A DNA stretch of 64,000 nt from Streptomyces durmitorensis (GTDB lineage Bacteria > Actinomycetota > Actinomycetes > Streptomycetales > Streptomycetaceae). Position 1 is the stretch's first letter, and each line of letters opens with the position of its first letter. Below, in pieces: positions 17,483 to 25,558 of this stretch. The notes beneath the pieces were generated by a model. It searched no databases. It saw nothing but the letters and a program-made list of their open reading frames with translations, and had not been told where the DNA came from. Made by a program: the position numbers and the translations under genes. The DNA lies in NCBI RefSeq assembly GCF_023498005.1, contig NZ_CP097289.1, forward strand, positions 9,362,001 to 9,426,000. Direction: 5' to 3'.

Positions 17483-18529
17483 ATGACAGCCCACCGCACA
17501 CCCCACCCCGGCCCCGCCCTGGCGATCCTGGCCCTCGGCGGCCTGCTGGCCCTGACCGGATGCGGCACCCAGGCCGCCGCCACCACCGCCGCATCGGCCT
17601 CGCGCCCCGAGCCGTCCGGCGAAGGCCGCACGATTCGCGCCACCCAGATCGCGCACGTGACCGACCCTCACGAGGCCACCGGCAGGACCCTGCTGGAGGG
17701 CCCGGTCCTGGCCGAGGACGGCGACCTGTACGTCGTGGACGTCACCGCACCCGCAGGTGAGCCCAAGGTCCTCTCCGTCGACCTGGCCACCGGGAAGAGC
17801 GAGGGCGTCTACACCGACAGGACGGGCGCCTACACCTCCGCGCAGATCAGCCCGTACGACGGCCGCCTCTACCTCACCGACTACACCGGATCGATCGTCA
17901 GCATCGAGCCGGACGGCTCGGACCCGCGTACGTTCTTCTCCGGCGAGGTGGACGGCTCCGCCACGAACCTCGACGACATCGCCTTCGACGACGAGGGCAA
18001 TCTGTACGTCAGTGACCTGCACGGCATGAAGCCCGGCGAGGCCAAGGGCCGCATCGTGCGCATCGACCGCGACGGCGAGAAGTCCACCGTCCTTGCCGAC
18101 GGGCTCGCCCACCCCAACGGCGTGATGTTCGACCCGAAGCTGCACGGCTTGTGGATCAGTGAACTCGCCGAGAACACCGTCTCCTACCTCCTGCTCGACG
18201 CCGACAAGACCGCCGTGACCTCCCAGCACGAGGCCATCCACGTCGACGCCGGGGTGGCCCAGACCGACTCCATCGCCGTGGACGCCGACGGCAACCTCTA
18301 CCAGGCGCTGCACGGCCGACCGGCCATGGCGGTCTACAGCCCGAACGGAGAGCGGCTCGCCACCGTCGAGATTCCGGCCAACGCCGCCAAGGGGCTGGAA
18401 TCGGCCACCAATGTCGCGATCACCCCGGGCGGCAAGAAGGCGTACATGACCGTCAGCGGCCCCGACGGCGGGTACGTCTTCCGGTTCACCGCGCTCGCCG
18501 AGGGCATCCGCCAGTCCAACGGCGGCTGA
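17483..18529 (+). CDS. SMP-30/gluconolactonase-like beta-propeller lipoprotein
   Basis: A 348-residue protein. It begins with a lipoprotein signal (ILALGGLLALTGC, Cys at about residue 27), so it should be anchored outside the membrane. The rest is a repeated beta-propeller with SMP-30-type blades (LDDIAFDDEGNLYVSDLHG, GLAHPNGVMFDPK, DSIAVDADGNLYQALHG). Family members hydrolyse lactones using a bound metal. In this context it may open the lactone made by the monooxygenase, but its surface location and the missing full metal set make this inference. GGAAGGAGC precedes the ATG. Confidence 0.8.
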   Translation: MTAHRTPHPGPALAILALGGLLALTGCGTQAAATTAASASRPEPSGEGRTIRATQIAHVTDPHEATGRTLLEGPVLAEDGDLYVVDVTAPAGEPKVLSVDLATGKSEGVYTDRTGAYTSAQISPYDGRLYLTDYTGSIVSIEPDGSDPRTFFSGEVDGSATNLDDIAFDDEGNLYVSDLHGMKPGEAKGRIVRIDRDGEKSTVLADGLAHPNGVMFDPKLHGLWISELAENTVSYLLLDADKTAVTSQHEAIHVDAGVAQTDSIAVDADGNLYQALHGRPAMAVYSPNGERLATVEIPANAAKGLESATNVAITPGGKKAYMTVSGPDGGYVFRFTALAEGIRQSNGG

Positions 18530-18532
18530 CGG

Positions 18533-19186
18533 TCACACGTCGACGTCGGTCTCGACGGGCCGCAACGGCCCCACCTCGATGCCGAGCAGACTCCAGGCCG
18601 CCAGAGCGCGACGTTCCCGTTCCTCAGGGGTGGGGCCCGTGACGGCTCCGGAGACCATCGCTACGGCGAGCATGACGTCGTCGGCGGACAGCCGGTGGCC
18701 TGCGGGCAGGCACCGTGACAGGACGCCGTGGACGCGCCCGGCCAGCGCCCTGGCCTGCTCGCCGTCGCCCCGCGCGCCCCGTATGCGCAGCAGGTCGACG
18801 AACGCCGTCGAGCGGGTCAGGTGCCAGGTGACCACGCCCAGGACGCTCGCGAGGTCGGCTTCGGGCTCGTCGGCGGCCAGCTCGATCTGCTGGACGTTCT
18901 CGTCCAGGACGGCGGAGGCCAGCGCGATCCGGTCGGCGAAGTGCCGGTAGAGACTGCCCTGTCCCACCCCAGCGCGGCGGGCGACGGCCGAAAGGGGCGC
19001 GTCAAGACCCTGCTCGGCGAAGACCTCGCGGGCGGCCGCGATGAGCGCGGCACGATTGCGGGCCGCAACGCGCCGCCCCTGGTTGGCCGGACGGCCAGCG
19101 CCCTTCATGCTGCCGGGGCTGCCCCGCACGGCGGCCGAGTCCTGGGCGTCCGGCGGCGGGCCCTGGGGCGCGGTGGGTTCTTTCAC
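18533..19186 (-). CDS. TetR-family regulator
   Basis: A 217-residue protein with the TetR helix-turn-helix (ALIAAAREVFAEQGLDAPLS, GVGQGSLYRHFADRIAL) and a compact ligand domain. The GTG at 19186 overlaps the TGA of the upstream acetyltransferase gene (GTGA), which fixes the start and shows translational coupling. It ends 4 bp from the SMP-30-like gene on the opposite strand. It is the closest regulator to the monooxygenase/SDR palindrome and so a candidate for binding it. Confidence 0.88.
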   Translation of the reverse strand: MKEPTAPQGPPPDAQDSAAVRGSPGSMKGAGRPANQGRRVAARNRAALIAAAREVFAEQGLDAPLSAVARRAGVGQGSLYRHFADRIALASAVLDENVQQIELAADEPEADLASVLGVVTWHLTRSTAFVDLLRIRGARGDGEQARALAGRVHGVLSRCLPAGHRLSADDVMLAVAMVSGAVTGPTPEERERRALAAWSLLGIEVGPLRPVETDVDV

Positions 19187-19737
19187 GCTGGAAGGGTAGT
19201 ACGCCCGCTCTGTGCGGTGATCGCCCAGCGCTCGTGGTCCCTCCACTCGCCGTTGATGAACTGGAAGGCGGTGGAGAATCCCTCGCGGTGGAACCCCAGG
19301 CGTTCGACGAGGTTGAGTGAGGCGGTGTTGTCCGGCTGGATGTTCGCTTCCAACCGGTGGAGTTCCAGCCGTTCGAAGGCGAACTCGACCACGAGCCCCA
19401 GACCTTCCGTCATGTAGCCGCGGCCGGTGGTGGAGGCGTAGGAGGTGTAGCCGAGGGATCCGCTCTGGAGGCTGCCCCCGACGATGTTGTTGATGTTGAC
19501 GCCTCCCACGATCGCGCCGGTGTCGTGGCGGCAGATCACGAAGCCCTCGTGGGTGGGCTGCTCGAACCGCTCAAGGGACAGTTCGAAGGCCTCCGCCGTC
19601 AGCTCGCCGGCGCCCAGCCAGCGGTGGAGCATCTCGGCGCTCTCCCGGCGCAGCGCGGAGAGCTCCTCGTAGTCCTGACGGCGGAGGCGGCGTATGGCCA
19701 CGCGTGGGCCCTGCCGGAGGTATCTGGTGGCTGCCAT
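19183..19737 (-). CDS. GNAT N-acetyltransferase (RimJ/RimL type)
   Basis: A 184-residue acetyl-CoA-dependent transferase. Typical features are RVAIRRLRRQDYEEL at the start, the acetyl-CoA-binding GRGYMTEGLGLVVEFAF and the family end HRLEANIQPDNTASLNLVER. Substrates may be ribosomal protein N-termini, antibiotics or amino acids; none can be chosen. The ATG at 19737 gives the family length, although the frame extends to 20013. It is coupled by a GTGA overlap to the TetR gene downstream. Confidence 0.88.
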   Translation of the reverse strand: MAATRYLRQGPRVAIRRLRRQDYEELSALRRESAEMLHRWLGAGELTAEAFELSLERFEQPTHEGFVICRHDTGAIVGGVNINNIVGGSLQSGSLGYTSYASTTGRGYMTEGLGLVVEFAFERLELHRLEANIQPDNTASLNLVERLGFHREGFSTAFQFINGEWRDHERWAITAQSGRTTLPA

Positions 19738-19785
19738 CCGACGAGGGTAGAACCGGGTGTCCGGATCAGCCGACACACGGCCGTA

Positions 19786-19859
19786 GTCCCCCTGTCGTAA
19801 TCCGCCTGCATGGTTGATCGTTGGGCCGTCGGAATCAGCCGTACGCCGAACAGGGGGAC
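19786..19859 (+). promoter_or_regulatory. Possible RBS-sequestering stem before the ABC cassette
   Basis: GTCCCCCTG (19786-19794) is perfectly complementary to CAGGGGGAC (19851-19859), which contains the ribosome site of the solute-binding protein gene. If both lie in the transcript they could pair. The transcript start is unknown. Confidence 0.3.
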
Positions 19860-19864
19860 GATCA

Positions 19865-21118
19865 ATGACCATCAGCCGCAGAGGACTGCTCGGGGCGAGC
19901 GCGGCGTTGGGGCTGCTGAGCGCGTGTGGTTCCAACACGGGCCGGGACGACGGCGGTTCAGGGGACGGGCCGAAGCTGTCGCAGTGGTACCACCAGTACG
20001 GCGAGCAGGGCACCGAGCAGGCCGTGAAGAAGTATGCCGCCGCCTACAAGAAGGCGAACGTCACCGTCCAGTGGCGGCCCGGCAACTACGACGAACAGAC
20101 CGCGGCGGCGCTCCTCACCGATTCCGGCCCCGATGTCTTCGAGGCCAACGGACCCTCCCTCGACCAGATCCAGGGCAAGCAGGTGGCCGACCTCACCGAG
20201 CTGTTCGACGGCGTCAAGGACGACTTCAACCCTGCTGTCCTCGCCCCGAAGACGTACGACGGCAGGATCTGGGGCATCCCGCAGGTCATCGACATGCAGA
20301 TGCTCTACTACCGAAAGAGCCTGCTCGCCGACGCCGGTGTCCAGCCGCCCAAGACGCTGGACGAGCTCGTGGACGCCGCGAAGAAACTCACCACGAAGAA
20401 GACGAAGGGCCTGTTCCTGGGCAACGACGGCGGCGCCGGCGTCCTGGGCGGCACGCCCCTGCACGCGGCCGGCCTCGAACTCGTCACCGCCGACGGAAAG
20501 GTCGGCTTCGACGACCCGGCTGCCGCCCGCGCCCTCGGCAAGATCCACCAGCTGTACGCCGACAAGTCGCTGCTCCTGGGGGCGCCCGCCGACTGGTCGG
20601 ACCCGTCGGCGTTCGTCCAGGGGCTGACCGCCATGCAGTGGTCGGGCCTGTGGGCGCTGCCGACCGTGCAGAAGGAACTGGGCGACGACTTCGGTGTCCT
20701 GCCGTTCCCGAAGGACGGAGCCGCGGGCAAGCCGTCGGTGCCGGTCGGGGCGTACGCCGCCGCGGTCAGCACCCGCAGCAAGCATCAGCAGGCCGGCAAG
20801 GACTTCCTCAAGTGGCTGTGGATCGACAGCACCGAACGCCAGGAGGACTTCGCCCTCGCGTACGGATTCCACATCCCGGCCCGCATCTCCCTGGCGAAGA
20901 AGGCCGAGAAGCTCAGGAAGGGCGCGGCTGCCGACGCCGTCCGCTACACCACGGAATACGGACATGCCGAACCCCTCCTGTGGACCCCGGCCAGCAGGAG
21001 CGCCTACCAGGACGCCCTGAGCCGCATCATCAAGGACGGCGCGAACCCGGACGACGAGCTCAAGAAGGTCGTGCGCAAGGTGTCCGCCGAGCTCGGCCGG
21101 GTGAAGAAGACGTCGTGA
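19865..21118 (+). CDS. ABC transporter solute-binding lipoprotein (sugar type)
   Basis: A 417-residue family 1 binding protein. The signal begins with a twin-Arg-like SRRGLLGASAALG and ends in the lipobox LLSAC, so it is anchored on the outer face of the membrane. The mature part has the usual sugar-binding blocks (TDSGPDVFEANGPS, WGIPQVIDMQMLYYRKSLL, GVLPFPKDG). It delivers a carbohydrate to the two permeases that follow. The ATG at 19865 has AGGGGGAC upstream. Its stop overlaps the next start (GTGA). No ATPase gene is nearby; the shared Streptomyces ATPase MsiK would be expected to power it. Confidence 0.92.
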   Translation: MTISRRGLLGASAALGLLSACGSNTGRDDGGSGDGPKLSQWYHQYGEQGTEQAVKKYAAAYKKANVTVQWRPGNYDEQTAAALLTDSGPDVFEANGPSLDQIQGKQVADLTELFDGVKDDFNPAVLAPKTYDGRIWGIPQVIDMQMLYYRKSLLADAGVQPPKTLDELVDAAKKLTTKKTKGLFLGNDGGAGVLGGTPLHAAGLELVTADGKVGFDDPAAARALGKIHQLYADKSLLLGAPADWSDPSAFVQGLTAMQWSGLWALPTVQKELGDDFGVLPFPKDGAAGKPSVPVGAYAAAVSTRSKHQQAGKDFLKWLWIDSTERQEDFALAYGFHIPARISLAKKAEKLRKGAAADAVRYTTEYGHAEPLLWTPASRSAYQDALSRIIKDGANPDDELKKVVRKVSAELGRVKKTS

Positions 21119-22068
21119 CCACAGCAGCCCGTGACGACCGACAGGCAACCGGGCGACGGAAGTTGTGGGGACACCAGAACCGCACCCTCTGGTTCTGGGT
21201 GTTCGTCGGGCCCTTCGTGCTCGGCCTGGGCATCTTCACGTACATCCCGCTCGGGTGGAGCGTCTACCTCAGCTTCTTCGACGCCCACAACACCGTCACC
21301 CCGAGCGACTTCGTCGGCTTCGGCAACTACACGGCGATGCTGCAGAACGAGGCGTTCACCGACAGCCTGTGGACCTTCCTCGTCTTCTCGCTGTTCATCG
21401 TGCCAGCGACCTACGCGCTCTCCCTCGCGCTCGCCCTCATGGTCCACCGCCAACGCCGCGCCCAGGCGTTCTTCCGCTCGGTCTTCTTCCTGCCCGCGGC
21501 CTGCTCCTACGTGGTGGCCGCGCTGATCTGGAAGATGTCCATCTTCAACGGGGTGCGGTTCGGGCTCGCCAACACCGTCCTCGGCTGGTTCGGCGGCGAC
21601 CAGATCGCCTGGCTGTCGACGACCGACCCGCCCTGGTACTGGGCGGTCATCGTCACCGTCCGGCTCTGGCTCCAGGCGGGCTTTTACATGGTGCTCTTCC
21701 TCGCCGGACTCCAGCGCATCAGCCCCACCCTCTACGAGGCGGCGGCCGTGGACGGGGCACGGCCCGGCTGGCAGGTCTTCCGGCACATCACCTTCCCCCA
21801 GCTGAAAGCCACATCCGTGGCGGTGGTGCTGCTCCTGGTCATCAACGCGTTCCAGGCGTTCGACGAGTTCTACAACCTGCTCTCGGACTCCCGCGGCTAC
21901 CCGCCCTACGCCAGACCCCCACTCGTCTACCTCTACTACACGGCGCTCGGCCAGGGACAGAACCTCGGCCTCGGCAGCGCGGGCGCCGTCCTGCTCGCCC
22001 TGATCATCGCGGTGGTGACGGTGGGACAGGCGAAGTGGTTCGGGCTCGGCAAGAAGGAGGCGGAGTGA
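21115..22068 (+). CDS. Sugar ABC transporter permease (MalF type)
   Basis: A 317-residue inner-membrane protein with six hydrophobic helices. The cytoplasmic EAA loop that contacts the ATPase reads EAAAVDGARPGWQVFRHITF. The start is the GTG overlapping the TGA of the binding-protein gene, so translation is coupled. Its own stop overlaps the next permease in the same way. Confidence 0.92.
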   Translation: MTTAARDDRQATGRRKLWGHQNRTLWFWVFVGPFVLGLGIFTYIPLGWSVYLSFFDAHNTVTPSDFVGFGNYTAMLQNEAFTDSLWTFLVFSLFIVPATYALSLALALMVHRQRRAQAFFRSVFFLPAACSYVVAALIWKMSIFNGVRFGLANTVLGWFGGDQIAWLSTTDPPWYWAVIVTVRLWLQAGFYMVLFLAGLQRISPTLYEAAAVDGARPGWQVFRHITFPQLKATSVAVVLLLVINAFQAFDEFYNLLSDSRGYPPYARPPLVYLYYTALGQGQNLGLGSAGAVLLALIIAVVTVGQAKWFGLGKKEAE

Positions 22069-22904
22069 GAGACGACTCAAGGGTCAGGGCGGGCCGCGCG
22101 CTGCGGCTTTCCCTGCTCATCGCGCTCGCGTTCCTGTTCCTGATCCCCTTCTACCTCCTCGTGCGCAACGGACTCTCGGCCGAGAGCGACATCACCTCGC
22201 CCGAGTGGACCTTCTTCCCGTCCTCGCTGCGCTGGGGGAACGTCAAGGAGCTCTTCGACGACACCTCTGTGCCGTTCGCGCGCTCCCTGCTCAACTCCTC
22301 CCTGATCGCGGTCGCGACGACGCTCGGCACGCTGCTGCTCGCCTCACTCGCCGGATACGGCCTGGCCCGCATCCCCTACCGCCACGCGAACAAGGTGTTC
22401 TACGCGATCCTCGGCACGCTGATGGTCCCGGCCTCCGTCACCTTCGTACCGTCCTTCGTCCTGGTCTCGTCGCTCGGCTGGGTGTCGACGCTGCGCGGCC
22501 TGATCGTCCCGACCCTGTTCTCCGCCTTCGCGTGCTTCGTCTTCCGGCAGTACTTCCTCGGATTTCCAAGGGAGTTGGAGGACGCGGCGCGCGTCGACGG
22601 GCTCGGATACTGGCGCACGTACTGGCGGGTGGTCGTGCCCAACTCCCGGCCGGTCTTCGCGGCGGTGGGCACGATCGTCTTCATCGGTGCGTGGAACTCG
22701 TTCCTGTGGCCGCTGGTCATCGGCCAGGACAGAAACGCGTGGACGGTACAGGTGGCGCTGTCGTCGTTCACCACGTCACAGGTGATCAGGCTGCACGAAC
22801 TCTTCATCGCGGCCGCCGTGTCGATCGTGCCGCTGCTCGTGGTGTTCCTGTTCTTCCAGCGGTGGATCGTGGCGGGGGTGGAGCGCTCGGGCATCGACGA
22901 CTGA
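22065..22904 (+). CDS. Sugar ABC transporter permease (MalG type)
   Basis: A 279-residue partner permease with about six membrane helices and the EAA-like loop ELEDAARVDGLGYWRTYWRV. It starts with a GTG that overlaps the previous stop (GTGA). It is the last gene of the three-gene cassette. No hydrolase or ATPase follows, so the sugar cannot be inferred. Confidence 0.92.
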   Translation: MRDDSRVRAGRALRLSLLIALAFLFLIPFYLLVRNGLSAESDITSPEWTFFPSSLRWGNVKELFDDTSVPFARSLLNSSLIAVATTLGTLLLASLAGYGLARIPYRHANKVFYAILGTLMVPASVTFVPSFVLVSSLGWVSTLRGLIVPTLFSAFACFVFRQYFLGFPRELEDAARVDGLGYWRTYWRVVVPNSRPVFAAVGTIVFIGAWNSFLWPLVIGQDRNAWTVQVALSSFTTSQVIRLHELFIAAAVSIVPLLVVFLFFQRWIVAGVERSGIDD

Positions 22905-22943
22905 CGGCGCCGCGTGTACGCCGGGCGTTGTCCTCCCGAGGGG

Positions 22944-23483
22944 CTATGGGGCGGTGTGCTTGCGGGCTCGGTAGGCGGCGGCCTTGACGCGGTTGCCGCA
23001 GGCCTGCATGCCGCACCAGGTGCGGCGCGTGCCGCGGGAGCGGTCGAGGTAGAGGCGGGTGCAGGTGGGGCGGCCGCATTCCTTCAGGCAGGTGTGGGGG
23101 TCGGCGAGCAGGGTGATCGCGCGGCGGGCGATGTGGGTGAGCGCGGAGCGGAGATCTCCCGACAGGTGGGTGCCTGCGTCGCTGAGGCGCAGGGCGGGGA
23201 GCGGCCCTGCGGCGGCGTCGTTGAGGATGTCCAGGCTGCCCGGCGTGTAGGGGCGGCTCTGCATGAGGTCGAGGGCGAGTTGGTGGATGGCCTCGCGGAG
23301 CTGAAGGGCGCAGGTGAGGGCTGCGGGGTCGGCAGGCACCTGGTCGGGGAGTTCGTCGCAGGCCATGACCCACTGTTCGAGGTCGGCGGGGGTGGCAAGG
23401 AGGTCGCGGGGCTGGTCGCGGCGGGATTCCACGGTGGCGACCAGGTCCAGGGCGGGGTTTCCGCTGACGAAGGCGAAGTGCAC
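22944..23483 (-). CDS. ABATE/CGNR zinc-finger transcriptional regulator (second copy)
   Basis: A protein of about 179 residues. The ABATE part opens with FAFVSGNPALDLVATVESRR, and the C-terminal CGNR finger is CLKECGRPTCTRLYLDRSRG then WCGMQACGNRVKAAAYRARK. It differs clearly from the CGNR gene at 7.8 kb. The frame is open to 23699; the GTG at 23483 fits the domain start, while GTG 23528 is an alternative. Both lie in or near inverted repeats, so the protein probably represses itself. It is divergent from the HAD hydrolase gene. Confidence 0.82.
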   Translation of the reverse strand: MHFAFVSGNPALDLVATVESRRDQPRDLLATPADLEQWVMACDELPDQVPADPAALTCALQLREAIHQLALDLMQSRPYTPGSLDILNDAAAGPLPALRLSDAGTHLSGDLRSALTHIARRAITLLADPHTCLKECGRPTCTRLYLDRSRGTRRTWCGMQACGNRVKAAAYRARKHTAP

Positions 23484-23544
23484 GTCACCATCTTGACCGG
23501 TGACGTGCGGTCGGGCAACACTTGTCACCTGTTCAACCGGTGAC
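23480..23544. promoter_or_regulatory. Two GTCACC-N9-GGTGAC dyads 40 bp apart
   Basis: Dyad 1 has GCACGTCACC (23480-23489) and GGTGACGTGC (23499-23508) as perfect 10-bp arms. Dyad 2 has GTCACC (23524-23529) and GGTGAC (23539-23544). Both cores span 21 bp and are offset by exactly 40 bp. They lie between the second CGNR gene and the HAD gene. Confidence 0.75.
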
Positions 23545-23569
23545 GTAGTGGTGGGAGCTGGGATCACGG

Positions 23570-24274
23570 ATGCCCGAGGCACGCGATATCGAGGTCGTCG
23601 TCCTCGACGTCCTGGGAACGATGGTGGACGAGGCCGGTGGGCTCGGTGCGGCCATCGGCGAGGCGGTCGCCGAGTCGGGCGATGCCTCATCAGAGGCATC
23701 GGTAGAGCACCTGCTCGCGGTGTGGCACGAGCATGTCGAGCGTGAGCAGCGGCGCATCGGAGAGGGGGACCGCTCGTACGCCAACAGCGAGGTCATCGAC
23801 GGCGAGGCGGCCGAGCGGGTGGCTGAGCGCGCCGGGCTCACCGACCCCGTGGTCATCGGGCGGCTGGCTGCCGCATCGCAGCGGCTCGGCCCCTGGGAGG
23901 ACTCCGTCGCCGGACTCGCACGCCTTTCGCGGCGCTTTCCGGTGCTGGGACTCTCGAATGCCACTCCCGGCGCTCTGCTCCGTCTGAACGCGCATGCGGG
24001 GCTGCGCTGGCATCAGGTGTTGTCGGCCGACGACGCCCGCGCCTACAAGCCCGCTCCGGAGGTCTACAAGCTCGCGGTTGAGGCGGCGGGATGTCCGCCC
24101 GAGCGTGTGCTGATGGTTGCCGCGCACGCCTGGGACCTACGAGGAGCTCAGGCACTGGGCATGCGAACCGCCTACGTCCGGCGGCCGGTTGGGGATCCAC
24201 CCAGGACGACCGACTCCTTCGACTGGTGGGCGCAGAGCCTGGATGAGCTGGTCGCCGCCCTGACGGAGGCGTAG
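23570..24274 (+). CDS. HAD-family hydrolase (haloacid dehalogenase type II-like)
   Basis: A 234-residue HAD-fold enzyme. Motif I is VVVLDVLGTMVDEAG (nucleophile Asp), motif II is LGLSNA, the Lys of motif III is in ARAYKPAPEVY, and motif IV is AHAWDLRGAQALG. The DxLGT form is typical of L-2-haloacid dehalogenases, though phosphatase activity is equally possible. GGGAG lies 12 nt upstream of the ATG. It is divergent from the CGNR regulator across two dyads, suggesting CGNR control. Confidence 0.87.
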   Translation: MPEARDIEVVVLDVLGTMVDEAGGLGAAIGEAVAESGDASSEASVEHLLAVWHEHVEREQRRIGEGDRSYANSEVIDGEAAERVAERAGLTDPVVIGRLAAASQRLGPWEDSVAGLARLSRRFPVLGLSNATPGALLRLNAHAGLRWHQVLSADDARAYKPAPEVYKLAVEAAGCPPERVLMVAAHAWDLRGAQALGMRTAYVRRPVGDPPRTTDSFDWWAQSLDELVAALTEA

Positions 24275-24286
24275 CAGCACAGCAGA

Positions 24287-24318
24287 AAGCCCCGGATGCC
24301 GAAAAGCGTCCGGGGCTT
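24287..24318 (-). terminator. Terminator of the tRNA-like gene
   Basis: A perfect 10-bp stem (24287-24296 with 24309-24318) with a 12-nt loop. On the minus strand it is followed by TTTCTG. GC-rich hairpins of the AAGCCCCGGA type commonly follow Streptomyces tRNA genes. It may also stop transcription from the HAD gene. Confidence 0.7.
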
Positions 24319-24325
24319 CGCCATG

Positions 24326-24395
24326 AGCGCTGGGCAGGCCTTGCACCTGCATTTCCCCGCAGGAAGCGGGGCGTCTTTCCTTGGACGACCAACGC
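24326..24395 (-). tRNA. Unusual tRNA-Gly(UCC)-like gene with variant T-loop
   Basis: The minus strand folds into a full cloverleaf. The acceptor is GCGTTGG with CCAGCGC (one G-U pair), then T8. The D arm is GTCC-AAGGAA-AGAC with A14, G18, G19 and A21 and one C-A mismatch. The anticodon arm is CCCCG-CTTCCTG-CGGGG (T33, anticodon TCC), then a 4-nt variable loop and the T arm GCAGG-TGCAAGG-CCTGC. The discriminator is T. The first three pairs, C35, C36 and U73 match bacterial glycine identity. The oddity is G at position 55, where nearly all elongator tRNAs have pseudouridine. CCA is not encoded. A terminator follows 8 nt later. Confidence 0.6.
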
Positions 24396-24669
24396 CGGGC
24401 CCGTTGCCGGGGTTTCACCGGCTGCGGGCTCAAGATCAACCATAACGTACGGGGCCGGCGCCTCGCGCCACGCCCACGACGTCACGGCGGCACGCGCCGG
24501 TCCTGGGCCGCAAGGCGCCCCCGCGGCCGGGCCGCCACCCGGCGACAAATCATCCTCTGTTACACACCTGTGTCGATTTGCCCTACAACGAACTCCGGGG
24601 CCGCGTCGTCTAGCAGGTGGGATCCGACCCGTGGACGAATGACGAATGACGAACGAGGAGTGGTCAGCA

Positions 24670-25365
24670 GTGGGGGACATACGCAGACGAGGAGCCGTGG
24701 CTCTGGGGATCACCGTGCTGGTGGCCCCGCTCACGGTGGCGCTCGGTACGGGCAGTGCTCAGGCCGCGTCGTGCTCGACACAGACCGGGCCGTACCAGAA
24801 GCAGGTCGAGAAGTTCCTCGGCCGCCCGGTGGACGGCAAGCAGTCGGCAGCCGACTGCAAGGTCATCAAGGCCTTCCAGACCAAGCACAAGATCACCCCG
24901 AACGCCGGGTACGCGGGGAGCGTCACCTGGGGCGTCATGAACCTCATGAACAAGCAGAAAGCGGTGGGCAACACCCCCAACAAGGCGGGTAAGTGCCCGA
25001 CCAACAAGGGGCGCATCGCCTGCGTCGACCTGACGCTCCAGCTCAGCTGGATCCAGGACGGCCGGAACCTCAAGTACGGCCCGGTACCGGTGCGCACCGG
25101 CCGCAACGGCCACGAGACCCGCACGGGCCTGAAGAAGGTCTACTGGCGCAACATCGACCACGTGTCGAGCATCTACCACGTGCCGATGCCGTACAGCCAG
25201 TTCTTCGACGGCGGCCAGGCGTTCCACTCCGTCGGCATCAGCGTCTGGTCCCCTCCGGGCTCCCACGGCTGCGTCAACATGACGAAGAAGGACGCCGTGC
25301 AGTACTGGAACATGCTGCGCAAGGGCGACGACGTCTTCGTCTACGGCCGCAAGCCGGGCACCTGA
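24670..25365 (+). CDS. Secreted L,D-transpeptidase (YkuD domain)
   Basis: A 231-residue exported protein. A signal peptide (GAVALGITVLVAPLTVALG) is followed by a small peptidoglycan-binding-like region (YQKQVEKFLGRPVDG, VIKAFQTKHKI). The C-terminal YkuD domain has AFHSVGIS and the catalytic SHGCVNM (Cys nucleophile, His in the same motif). Such enzymes make 3-3 cross-links in peptidoglycan or hydrolyse it. GTG 24670 is chosen because GAGGAG (24655-24660) is 9 nt upstream; ATG 24646 is the alternative. The tRNA-Gly-like gene is divergent, about 275 bp away. Confidence 0.9.
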   Translation: MGDIRRRGAVALGITVLVAPLTVALGTGSAQAASCSTQTGPYQKQVEKFLGRPVDGKQSAADCKVIKAFQTKHKITPNAGYAGSVTWGVMNLMNKQKAVGNTPNKAGKCPTNKGRIACVDLTLQLSWIQDGRNLKYGPVPVRTGRNGHETRTGLKKVYWRNIDHVSSIYHVPMPYSQFFDGGQAFHSVGISVWSPPGSHGCVNMTKKDAVQYWNMLRKGDDVFVYGRKPGT

Positions 25366-25558
25366 TCCGTAGCTTTCACGGATCCGACCGGCCTGGCCCC
25401 CGCCTCCTGGTCGAGCGCCCGCGCCAGGCCGTGGGCGCTGCCCTGGCTCGCTGTTGGGGCACTTCGGTCCGCACCACCGTCACCTGCACCCCGGCGCACA
25501 AGGCGGGCGTACCGCTGACGCCTGAAGTGGTGGGTCTATGCGGTCTATACGGCAGAAG

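Noticed and set aside
16592..18313. 573-codon frame antisense to the SDR and SMP-30-like genes
   Set aside because: Gly/Val/Asp-rich composition typical of an antisense shadow.
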